A stretch of DNA of 64,000 nt from Candidatus Tepidifontimicrobium thermophilum (GTDB lineage: Bacteria > Sysuimicrobiota > Sysuimicrobiia > Sysuimicrobiales > Sysuimicrobiaceae). The DNA lies in contig JAVKKH010000010.1 in NCBI GenBank assembly GCA_031296405.1, forward strand, positions 1 through 64,000, read 5' to 3'. The notes beneath the pieces are model-generated. The model did not search any database. It saw only the letters and a program-made list of their open reading frames with translations, and was not told the origin of the DNA. Shown one piece after another: positions 1 to 7,042 of the stretch; positions within the stretch are counted from its first letter, which is position 1; every line of letters starts with the position of its first letter. A program made the position numbers and the translations under genes.

Positions 1-186
1 TGCCGGCCCGGGCCATGCGCTCCCGCACCCAGTCCGGGATGTGGATCCCGGGCACCTCGTGGTGCAAAAACTCCGCGTGCCGCGCGGACTGCAGCGGCAG
101 CACGCCCACCAGCATGGGCAGCGGCGGTGAGCCGACCCTCGTCAGTCGCCCGCCCGCCGCGGGTGCCCGGTCAGGGCCAGGACGTT
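1..186 (-). pseudogene. Truncated, internally deleted copy of the methylene-THF reductase part of the gene at 1070-2932
   Basis: Bases 1-143 match 1246-1388 with one mismatch (128 versus 1373). Bases 144-186 match 1642-1684 at 39 of 43 positions, and all four differences are C/G swaps. The copy therefore corresponds to about codons 417-430 and 515-563 of the intact fusion gene, and 253 nt between them is missing, which breaks the frame. It lies just past the HEPN stop codon in the same orientation as the intact gene and runs off the left edge, so its full extent is unknown. It is a remnant, not a working gene. A tandem duplication followed by decay, or an assembly artefact at a contig end, would both explain it. 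Confidence 0.8.
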
Positions 187-199
187 GTGCAGCGGGCTG

Positions 200-634
200 C
201 TACCGGCCCCCCGACCGATCCAGCCACTCACGAACCTCGCGGGCAAAGACCTTGAACAGGTCGGGTGCCCTGCGGACCATGTCCACTACCCGGTCCGGGT
301 CGACACGTGTGTACTCGCGCACCAGGACGTTCCGGAATCCTGCGCTGCCCCGAAAGCCCTCCCGGAGATCCGCAGAGATCACCCCGTGGCGCGCCAGCTG
401 GTCTAGGCTGTCTTCGTAGCTTTCCGCGTGAATTCCAAAGGCCCCCACGAGCAGGTGGTCAGCGACGTTGAACACCACGCTCAGGCCGGCCAGCAACCCC
501 CGCTCGACCGTCCAACGGAGGCTCAGGTCGGCCCGCAGCTGTCCGGCCGTGACAGCAGCGTACCGCCGGAGCTCGTCGGCCACCACGTCGAGCTCGGCCA
601 GGGAGGCCAGGACGGACTCCCTACGCACGACCAC
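200..634 (-). CDS. HEPN-domain (DUF86/HepT-like) protein of an MNT-HEPN pair, catalytic His replaced
   Basis: This 144-residue protein has the DUF86/HepT layout: an N-terminal helix, a central segment (VERGLLAGLSVVFNVADHLL) and the late motif RNVLVREY. HepT toxins are HEPN RNases with an R-x4-H-x-Y motif. Here Arg101 and Tyr108 are kept, but residue 106 is Arg (CGC) where His (CAC) is expected, one base change away. RNase activity is therefore doubtful, although the Tyr that MntA-type partners modify remains. GTG at 634 was chosen because GGGAG lies 7 nt upstream. The start overlaps the MNT stop by 14 nt, so the two are translationally coupled. A functional toxin, a decayed toxin or an inactive regulator are all possible. 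Confidence 0.8.
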   Translation of the reverse strand: MVVRRESVLASLAELDVVADELRRYAAVTAGQLRADLSLRWTVERGLLAGLSVVFNVADHLLVGAFGIHAESYEDSLDQLARHGVISADLREGFRGSAGFRNVLVREYTRVDPDRVVDMVRRAPDLFKVFAREVREWLDRSGGR

Positions 635-1058
635 CGGCCAGCTCCCGGCGCTTTCTTTCCAGGTGTCGCAGGCGCACCACCGCGTCCCGGTACCGGGCCA
701 GCACCGACAGCTCGAACGTGTTCTCGACGTCCACACTCCTGCGGTACAGCAGCCTGCCGGTCCGGACGGCTTCGAAGGCCACAAACGGGGACGCCTGCGA
801 GAGGTCCACCAGGTCCACACGGTCTGTCCGCAACAGGCGCGAGATGTCCGCGTAGAACGCTTCGAACCGGAAGGCAGGTCCCGGCAGGTAGGCGAGGTCC
901 ACATCCTCAGGCGTCCCGGAGCCCGGGCGGCCTGCAGAGCCGAACACGTACAGCAGGTCAACGCCGTGGCTGGCGCCCACGTCTGCAAGACCTTCCAGCC
1001 GCTCCCGCCAGTCCGGGGGAAGTGGCGGGCGGCCCCGGTACTTCTCCCTCACCGACAC
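621..1058 (-). CDS. Minimal nucleotidyltransferase (MNT, MntA-like antitoxin)
   Basis: The product is 145 residues and carries the minimal nucleotidyltransferase signature GS-x10-DxD: Gly40-Ser41 followed by Asp52 and Asp54 in GSAGRPGSGTPEDVDLA. In the characterised MntA-HepT systems the MNT protein transfers AMP to the Tyr of the HEPN partner's motif and neutralises it. All catalytic residues visible here are intact, unlike the partner. GTG 1058 has an AGGGGG box upstream and lies 11 nt past the stop of the methyltransferase/reductase gene, so it probably shares that transcript. GTG 1052 is an alternative start. Sitting inside a methionine/folate operon is unusual for such a module. Confidence 0.85.
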   Translation of the reverse strand: MSVREKYRGRPPLPPDWRERLEGLADVGASHGVDLLYVFGSAGRPGSGTPEDVDLAYLPGPAFRFEAFYADISRLLRTDRVDLVDLSQASPFVAFEAVRTGRLLYRRSVDVENTFELSVLARYRDAVVRLRHLERKRRELAGGRA

Positions 1059-1069
1059 CGGGAAGCCCC

Positions 1070-2932
1070 CTACCCCTGGCCGCGGGCCCGGCGGGCCAGG
1101 GCGGGGTGGGCCCGAAGCCGCGAGAGCAGCTCCGCCACCACCTCGTAGCGGCCAAAGGACGGCATCAGGTACACCCCGTCCACCCGGTCCGCGATGCTGT
1201 CCAGCAGCTCCGCCGCCAGCCGCAGCCCCTCCTCCCGGCCCCGGTTGCCGGCCCGGGCCATGCGCTCCCGCACCCAGTCCGGGATGTGGATCCCGGGCAC
1301 CTCGTGGTGCAAAAACTCCGCGTGCCGCGCGGACTGCAGCGGCAGCACGCCCACCAGCATGGGCAGCGGCGGCGAGCCGACCCTCGTCAAGTAGTGGTCC
1401 AGGGTCTCCGGTTCGAAAATCGGCTGCGTCATGACGAAGTCCGCGCCCGCTTCCACCTTCTGGTCCAGCCGGCGCATCTCGCGGTCGAGGGTCTCCGGGT
1501 GCATGTCGAAGGCCACGCCCACGCAGAAGGACGTGGGCCGCCCGACGGGCTTGCCCGCCAGGTCCACGCCCTCGTTCAGCCGCTTGAGGATGCGGACGAG
1601 GCCCACGGAGTCCGTGTCGTAGACCGCGGTGGTGGAGGGGTAGTCGCCGGCCCGCGGCGGGTCCCCGGTCAGGGCCAGCACGTTCCGCACCCCCAGGGCG
1701 TGCAGCCCGATCAGGTCCGCCTGCAGGGCCATGAGGTTCCGGTCCCGGGTGGTGAAGTGGATGATGGTCTCGATCCCCACGTGCTGCTGGACCAACACGC
1801 ACAGGGCCGCGGCACTCATCCGGACCCGGCCCAGCGGGCTGTCGCCCACGTTCACCGCGTCGGCCCCCCGCTCCTTCACGAGCTGCGCTCCCAGCAGGTC
1901 CTTGGTGGGGTCCGTGCCCTTGGGCGGGTCGACTTCCACGCTGATGACGAACTGGCGGCCCAGCTTGCGGGCCAGCTCCGTCTGGCCCTCCGCGGGCGCG
2001 GACGGCTCCGGCCGCCTCGGAAGCTGCACCACCACCTTCGGCTCGGCGGACGGCCGCAGGTGTCGCACCGCCTCTGCCACGGCGGCGATGTGCTCGGGGG
2101 TGGTGCCGCAACAGCCCCCCACCACGCGGGCACCGAGTTCCGCCATCCGCCGGGCGTGCTCTGCAAAGTACCGGGGCGGGGTGGAGTACACGTAGCGGCC
2201 CTCCACGCGGGCCGGGTAGCCCGCGTTGGGCATGGCCGTGACGGGGAGGGAAGCGATCTGGACCATGGCCGCCACCACGTCCACCATGGGGAGCGGCCCC
2301 ACGCTGCAGTTCGCGCCCACCGCGGCCACGCCCAGGGGCTCCAGGGCCCGTACCACCTCCGCGGGCGTGTGGCCCCGGAGGGTCCGGCCGTCCTCGTCGA
2401 ACGTCATCTGCGCCACCACGGGCAGGTCGGTTACGTCCCGGGCCGCCCGGACCGCGACGCACAGCTCGTCCAGGTCCGAGAAGGTCTCCAGGAGCACCAG
2501 GTCGACGCCGCCTTCCACGAGGGCTTCCACCTGCTCCCGGAACGCCTCGTACGCCTCCTCCGGGCTCACGATGCCGAAGGGCTTGAGGGGCCTACCGAGC
2601 GGTCCCACGGAACCCGCCACGAACACGGGGACGCCGGCCACGTCCCGCGCCTCCTTGGCCAGCTTAGCCCCCGCACGGTTGAGCTCCCGCACGCGGTCCG
2701 CCAGCCCCTTAGCGGCCAGCTTGAACCGGTTCCCGCCGAAGGTGTTGGTCTCGATGAGCTCCGCGCCCGCCCGGATGTACTCCACGTGGACGCCTACTAC
2801 CAGGTCGCGGTCCGTGACGTTCACCAGCTCGAAGGACTGGTCGAAGGGCACCCCGCGGGCGTACAGCATGGTACCCATGGCGCCGTCCGCCACCAGCACC
2901 CCGCGGCGCAGCCGTTCCACGAAGGGGTTCAC
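1070..2932 (-). CDS. Bifunctional homocysteine S-methyltransferase / 5,10-methylenetetrahydrofolate reductase
   Basis: This 620-residue two-domain enzyme joins two steps of methionine synthesis. Residues 1-300 are a homocysteine S-methyltransferase barrel with the zinc cysteines Cys209 (GANCSVGP) and Cys274-Cys275 (GGCCGTTPEH). Residues from about 315 onward are a MetF-type FAD-dependent methylene-THF reductase (VSVEVDPPKGTDP, the segment around HFTTRDRNLM, ALTGDPP). This domain order is that of YitJ-like proteins in Firmicutes and related groups. GTG 2932 overlaps the phosphomutase stop as GTGA, giving translational coupling. Bases 1246-1388 and 1642-1684 of this gene are repeated at the left edge of the window. 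Cobalamin-independent methyl transfer from S-methylmethionine or methyl-THF cannot be separated by sequence alone. Confidence 0.93.
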   Translation of the reverse strand: MNPFVERLRRGVLVADGAMGTMLYARGVPFDQSFELVNVTDRDLVVGVHVEYIRAGAELIETNTFGGNRFKLAAKGLADRVRELNRAGAKLAKEARDVAGVPVFVAGSVGPLGRPLKPFGIVSPEEAYEAFREQVEALVEGGVDLVLLETFSDLDELCVAVRAARDVTDLPVVAQMTFDEDGRTLRGHTPAEVVRALEPLGVAAVGANCSVGPLPMVDVVAAMVQIASLPVTAMPNAGYPARVEGRYVYSTPPRYFAEHARRMAELGARVVGGCCGTTPEHIAAVAEAVRHLRPSAEPKVVVQLPRRPEPSAPAEGQTELARKLGRQFVISVEVDPPKGTDPTKDLLGAQLVKERGADAVNVGDSPLGRVRMSAAALCVLVQQHVGIETIIHFTTRDRNLMALQADLIGLHALGVRNVLALTGDPPRAGDYPSTTAVYDTDSVGLVRILKRLNEGVDLAGKPVGRPTSFCVGVAFDMHPETLDREMRRLDQKVEAGADFVMTQPIFEPETLDHYLTRVGSPPLPMLVGVLPLQSARHAEFLHHEVPGIHIPDWVRERMARAGNRGREEGLRLAAELLDSIADRVDGVYLMPSFGRYEVVAELLSRLRAHPALARRARGQG

Positions 2933-4335
2933 CCCGCTACCTCCGCGGTCACGCCCCAGTCCACGGGTCCCACTTCGGGGAACCGGGCCAGGGCCTCTTC
3001 CAGCGTCCGCTGGATCCGGCGTAGGGCCTCCGGGGTCGTTCCCTCCGCGCGCACCACCAGCACCGGCTGGGTGTTGCTGGCCCGCACCAGGCCCCAGCCG
3101 TCGCCGAACAGCACCCGGGCGCCGTCCACGTCTACCACCTCGTAGCGCTCCTTGAACTGCCGCACCAGCTCTGCCACCACCGCGAACTTGCGGTCGTCCG
3201 GGCAGGGGACCCGGACCTCGGGCGTGGCGTGGTAGCGGGGGACGTCGGCCAGCAGCTCTGACAGGGGCCGGTCCGTGTTGGACAGGATGCGCACTAGACG
3301 CGCGGCGGCGTAGACCGCGTCGTCGAACCCGTAGTACTCGTCCGCGAAGAACATGTGGCCGGACATCTCGCCGGTGAACACCGCACCGATCTCCTTCATC
3401 TTCGCCTTGATGAGGGAGTGTCCGGTCTTGTAGAAGAACGGCCGGCCGCCCAACCGGCGGATCTCGTCCACCAGGGCCTGCGAGCACTTCACCTCCACGA
3501 TGGCCTCCGCCCCGGGGTACTTCGGGAGGATCTCCCGCCAGAACAGGATCATCAGCTCGTCGCCCCAGACGATGCGGCCGCGGTCGTCCACCACGCCGAT
3601 GCGGTCGCCGTCGCCGTCAAAGCCCAGCCCCACGTCCGCTCCTTCCTCCAGCACCCTGCGGATGAGGTCCTGGAGGTTTTTGGGGTCCACGGGGTCCGGG
3701 TGGTGGTGCGGGAAGGTCGGGTCGCTCTCACAGTACAGCTCCACCACCTGCACCCCGAGGTCGCGCAGGACCTGAGGTGCGATGACGCTGGCGGTCCCGT
3801 TGCCGCAGTCCACCACCGCCCGCAGCCGCCGCGGGCCCAGCCTCACCCGCTCCCGGATGGCGGCGCGGTACGCGGGTTTGACGTCCACCTGGCGCACGCT
3901 CCCGGGCCCTCGGACGGACGCTCCCTCCTCCGCCAAACGGCGGACTTCCTGGATCTGTTCCCCGTAGAGGGTCCCGAAGCCGTAGGCCAGCTTGAACCCG
4001 TTGTACTCGGGCGGGTTGTGGCTGGCGGTGACCATCACCCCGCCGTCGATCCCCAGGTGCACCCGGGCGAAGTAGAACACGGGGGTAGTCACCAGGCCCA
4101 CGTCCGTGACCTCGCAACCGGAGTCGGCCAGGGCGTCTACCACCGCGCGGTGCAGGGCTGGCGAGGAGGCGCGGTTGTCGTGGCCTACCACTACCGGCAG
4201 CGGGCCCTCCGCGGACGTCCGCTCCCGCAGGTACGCCGCGAACGCCCGGGCCACCCGCGCGGCCCCCTCCGGCGTCAGCTCCTCCCCGAACACGCCCCGG
4301 ATGTCGTACTCGCGGAAGATGCCAGCCGGTACCAT
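2929..4335 (-). CDS. Phosphomannomutase/phosphoglucomutase
   Basis: The product (468 residues) is an alpha-D-phosphohexomutase that interconverts hexose 1- and 6-phosphates, supplying GDP-mannose or UDP-glucose precursors. It has the N-terminal motif FREYDIRG, the phosphoserine loop TASHNPPEYNG (Ser105), the metal loop GFDGDGDRIG and the sugar-specificity loop GEMSGHMFF; the C-terminal phosphate-binding domain is complete. ATG 4335 was chosen because GGAGG lies 5 nt upstream; ATG 4362 is in frame but lacks a good site. It is the first gene of a minus-strand run into the methyltransferase/reductase. A precursor role for the polysaccharide operon starting at 5918 is an inference from proximity. 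Confidence 0.93.
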   Translation of the reverse strand: MVPAGIFREYDIRGVFGEELTPEGAARVARAFAAYLRERTSAEGPLPVVVGHDNRASSPALHRAVVDALADSGCEVTDVGLVTTPVFYFARVHLGIDGGVMVTASHNPPEYNGFKLAYGFGTLYGEQIQEVRRLAEEGASVRGPGSVRQVDVKPAYRAAIRERVRLGPRRLRAVVDCGNGTASVIAPQVLRDLGVQVVELYCESDPTFPHHHPDPVDPKNLQDLIRRVLEEGADVGLGFDGDGDRIGVVDDRGRIVWGDELMILFWREILPKYPGAEAIVEVKCSQALVDEIRRLGGRPFFYKTGHSLIKAKMKEIGAVFTGEMSGHMFFADEYYGFDDAVYAAARLVRILSNTDRPLSELLADVPRYHATPEVRVPCPDDRKFAVVAELVRQFKERYEVVDVDGARVLFGDGWGLVRASNTQPVLVVRAEGTTPEALRRIQRTLEEALARFPEVGPVDWGVTAEVAG

Positions 4336-4388
4336 CTCCACCTCCTGCACCCGCCGTACCATTGTAGTCCACGGCCGTCCGGCGGCGC

Positions 4389-5852
4389 TCAGCGCAGCGG
4401 CTCCGGTACGGCTCCCTGCACCCGCGGGGACGGCACCACGTTGAGGGTGATCCAGAACTGCTGCTGCGGCACGCGGTAGGTCAGGGAGACGTCCAGGCAG
4501 TCGCACAGCCGGCCCGCGCTGACTTCCAGCTCCTCGAAGGACGAGAGCGTCACGTTGTACTTGGCGAAGGTCCGGAACCGCCAGCCCTCTCCGGAAGACG
4601 CGTGCACGGTGGCCAGGACCCGGAGGTGCTGCGGCAGTGCGTCGTACTGCACTGCTACGTCCCAGCTGAGACCTTCCCCGGCCCACCGGTGGCCGAGGGT
4701 GAGCGCGGACTGACGGGTCGGCGCGTCGAACAGGAACGGGGTCGAGCCGTAGGCCTCGGTCCAAGCGTACGAGAGGTAGGCGGACGAGCGTGCGTCCAGC
4801 CGCAGGTCTACTGAGGCCCCGAGGGTGGGCACGAACAGCGCTCGGTCGCGGTACACGCTGTACCGGAAGGACGCGAAGGGGGCGGCAGACCAAGGGCCCC
4901 CGAGCTGCAGGCGCGGCAGCCCCAGGCCCAAGGACAACTCAGCCTTCGGGCTTTCCGCAGCCGTCGCCCGCTCCCGGTACTGCCCGGCCAGCAGCGTTCC
5001 GGAAACAGTCACGCCGGCACCCACCGTCCACACGGGCGGCGTGTACCGCAGTTCGAACGTCTCCACAGGCCGGTTCTCCGAGTCGCGGACGGTACCTGCC
5101 GTGAACTCCACTCTGCCTGCGCCCACGACCGCACGCAGCGTGCTGCGGAACTCGAAGCCCAGGGCCGTGTTGTAGCGGGCGTACGCCTCCGCCTCCACGT
5201 CCCCCAGGCGGTACGGGTACCGCAGGGCGATCCAGTAGCCGGACAGCGCGTCGTAGCCGAGCTGCGGGGACGGGAAGTCCCGGCGGGCGCGCTCGGGGTC
5301 GATGCGCACCTCGTACCTGGGTAAGGTCAGCACGGGTGTGCGGCCGACCCACAGGGTAGCGTCTTCCGCCACCAGTCGGTCGGCCCAGAACACCGTGACG
5401 CGCCGGGCGGTGATGTAGAACAGCGGGGACGCGGGGTCGCAGAAGGTCGCCAGGCCGTCGGCGGCCAGGGCCCGGCCCGGGCCCACCTGCGCCTGGCGGG
5501 CCTGAAGGTAAGCTCCTTCCGCCAGGACCCGCACGTCCGTGGCGAGCCCCTCCTCGGTGTCCAGCCGGTAGCGCACCTCGCGAGCTGCAAGCCGCTGCTG
5601 GCCGCGGACCAGACGCACGTCGCCGCGCAGGAGCACCTCCCGCCGGCCGAGGTCCGCGAACAGGTAGTCCGCGGAGGCGCGAACGTCTTGGTAGGTCAAC
5701 CGCACGCGGCCCTGGGCTTCCACCGTGCGGGCCACGGTGTCGTAGGTGACGCGGTCCGCCTCCACCACCAGCGGCGCCGGCTGAGCCCGTAACCCGCGGG
5801 CAGGACCCAGGGTGACGAGGAGCACCGGGAGGAGAAGGACAAGGCGGCGCAC
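4389..5852 (-). CDS. lptD: LptD-like outer-membrane LPS-assembly protein (short form)
   Basis: The product (487 residues) starts with a signal peptide (RRLVLLLPVLLVTLGPARGLRA), then an OstA/LptA-type beta-jellyroll domain (about 25-150, with LVVEADRVTYD and EAQGRVRLTYQD), then about 300 residues of alternating beta-strand character typical of an outer-membrane barrel. Classical LptD is near 780 residues, so this is a compact version. GTG 5852 was preferred over GTG 5882 because it places the signal peptide at the N-terminus and because a TATCCT box at 5865-5860 lies between them. A pair of cysteines (LCDCL) lies near the C-terminus; the long disulfide network of E. coli LptD is not apparent. 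It could instead be a more general OstA-family barrel. Confidence 0.75.
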   Translation of the reverse strand: MRRLVLLLPVLLVTLGPARGLRAQPAPLVVEADRVTYDTVARTVEAQGRVRLTYQDVRASADYLFADLGRREVLLRGDVRLVRGQQRLAAREVRYRLDTEEGLATDVRVLAEGAYLQARQAQVGPGRALAADGLATFCDPASPLFYITARRVTVFWADRLVAEDATLWVGRTPVLTLPRYEVRIDPERARRDFPSPQLGYDALSGYWIALRYPYRLGDVEAEAYARYNTALGFEFRSTLRAVVGAGRVEFTAGTVRDSENRPVETFELRYTPPVWTVGAGVTVSGTLLAGQYRERATAAESPKAELSLGLGLPRLQLGGPWSAAPFASFRYSVYRDRALFVPTLGASVDLRLDARSSAYLSYAWTEAYGSTPFLFDAPTRQSALTLGHRWAGEGLSWDVAVQYDALPQHLRVLATVHASSGEGWRFRTFAKYNVTLSSFEELEVSAGRLCDCLDVSLTYRVPQQQFWITLNVVPSPRVQGAVPEPLR

Positions 5853-5859
5853 GGGTCCC

Positions 5860-5865
5860 AGGATA
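5860..5865 (-). promoter_or_regulatory. Predicted -10 element (TATCCT) for the LptD-like gene, leaderless
   Basis: TATCCT on the minus strand ends 7 nt before the GTG at 5852, so transcription would begin at or next to the start codon. No Shine-Dalgarno sequence is visible for that GTG. The -35 position (5883-5888) does not match consensus. Confidence 0.45.
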
Positions 5866-5905
5866 TTCGCCGCCGCGGGCACCGCGTCCTGCGCGGAAAG
5901 CGGCC

Positions 5906-5911
5906 TATAAT
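5906..5911 (+). promoter_or_regulatory. Perfect -10 element (TATAAT) for the polysaccharide operon, leaderless
   Basis: A consensus TATAAT in otherwise GC-rich DNA is followed by six bases and then the GTG at 5918, so the mRNA should start at or beside the initiation codon. No ribosome-binding site precedes the GTG. With 17-nt spacing, its -35 hexamer would fall on 5883-5888, the same bases as for the divergent LptD-like promoter; that hexamer is not a recognisable -35. Confidence 0.6.
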
Positions 5912-5917
5912 GGCCCC

Positions 5918-7042
5918 GTGGACGTGTTGCTGGTCTCCAACGGCCCAGGCGAGCTCACTGGCTGGGCGTTCCCCTTGGCCCGCGCCCTCCGGCGCCTGGA
6001 CCGTCGGGCGTCCCTGCACCTGGCCCTGCCGCCGTGCCAGTACGCCACCGGCAGGGAGCGCCAGGTGGCCGAGAGTTCAGGGCTGTTCGACCGGGTCTAC
6101 GGACCCGCGGAGGTGGTCCGCCTGGTCCTCAGCGGGCCGCGGCCGACCAGCCGGTGCGTGGTGCACGTGGGAGGCGACCTGTGGTACACGGCCCGCCTGA
6201 GCCGACGCGCGGGCTGCCCCGCGGTGGCCTACGTCGAGCGTGACCTGGTCGCCCCGCGCCACCGGGCGTTCGCGCGCATCGCCACCCACACGGACGGCCT
6301 GGCGGAGGAGCTAGTCCGCCGGGGCGTGCCGGCAGACAAGGTGCAGACCGTAGGGGACCTGCGGGCAGACGCGGTGGACCCCGTGCAGCCCGCCCCAGAA
6401 CCCGAGCAGAGGGTGCTGCTGTTGCTGCCGGGCTCACGCCCCGGTATCTTCCGCGACCTGGCTCCCCTCATGCTGGAAGTGGGAAGGCTGGTCCGCGCCC
6501 GGCTACCGGAAGTCGAGCTGGCCCTGGTCCCCTCGCCGTTCTTGAGCGAGGAGGTCGTGCACGCCGCGGCCCGGGGACAGCACGTGTTTGTGGCGTGGAC
6601 GGCGGAGCAGCGGCGCGCTGTCCTGGCCCGGACGGCGCTGGCACTGACGCTGCCGGGGACGTCCAACGTGGAGCTGGGCCTGCTCGGTGTACCCATGCTG
6701 GTCTGGCTGCCCCTGTACGACCCTTCGCGGGTGCCGCTGGAAGGGCTGGTGGAGTGGCTGGCAAGGGTTCCGGGGGCCGGCAGGGCTCTGAAGGGGTGGG
6801 CCGTCCGGCGCGGGCTGCGCCGGCTGCGCTACGTGAGCCCGGTGAACGCCGCAGTGGGCGAGCCCGTGGTGGACGAGGAGGTGGGGAAGGCGCCGCCTCC
6901 TGCAGTGGCGTCGCGGGTGGTGCGGCTGCTGGAGGACCGAGCGCACCTGCGGCGGGTGCGGGAGCGTCTGCAACGCCACTTCCACCGGCCGCGGGGCGCC
7001 TCGGAGCGGCTCGCCCGCACGGTGCTGGAGCTGGCGTCGTGA
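5918..7042 (+). CDS. LpxB-like glycosyltransferase (lipid-A-disaccharide-synthase-related), copy 1
   Basis: The product (374 residues) resembles lipid-A-disaccharide synthase: an N-terminal Rossmann start LLVSNGPGELTGWAFPLARAL, a mid-protein LLLLPGSRPGIFRDLAPLML and a C-terminal donor-binding stretch ALTLPGTSNVELGLLGVPML. LpxB transfers a sugar from a UDP-acylglucosamine to lipid X at the cytoplasmic membrane. Several LpxB hallmarks are weak, so a related glycolipid transferase is possible. It opens an eight-gene plus-strand operon. GTG 5918 was chosen because the TATAAT box ends just before it, implying a leaderless message. Its stop overlaps the next start as GTGA. A distant paralogue closes the cluster at 12866-14023. 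Confidence 0.72.
   Translation: MDVLLVSNGPGELTGWAFPLARALRRLDRRASLHLALPPCQYATGRERQVAESSGLFDRVYGPAEVVRLVLSGPRPTSRCVVHVGGDLWYTARLSRRAGCPAVAYVERDLVAPRHRAFARIATHTDGLAEELVRRGVPADKVQTVGDLRADAVDPVQPAPEPEQRVLLLLPGSRPGIFRDLAPLMLEVGRLVRARLPEVELALVPSPFLSEEVVHAAARGQHVFVAWTAEQRRAVLARTALALTLPGTSNVELGLLGVPMLVWLPLYDPSRVPLEGLVEWLARVPGAGRALKGWAVRRGLRRLRYVSPVNAAVGEPVVDEEVGKAPPPAVASRVVRLLEDRAHLRRVRERLQRHFHRPRGASERLARTVLELAS

Noticed and set aside
428-3145. A 905-codon plus-strand open frame opposite the methyltransferase and MNT genes
   Set aside because: It has no recognisable motif and covers conserved genes on the other strand; it is a GC-rich shadow frame.
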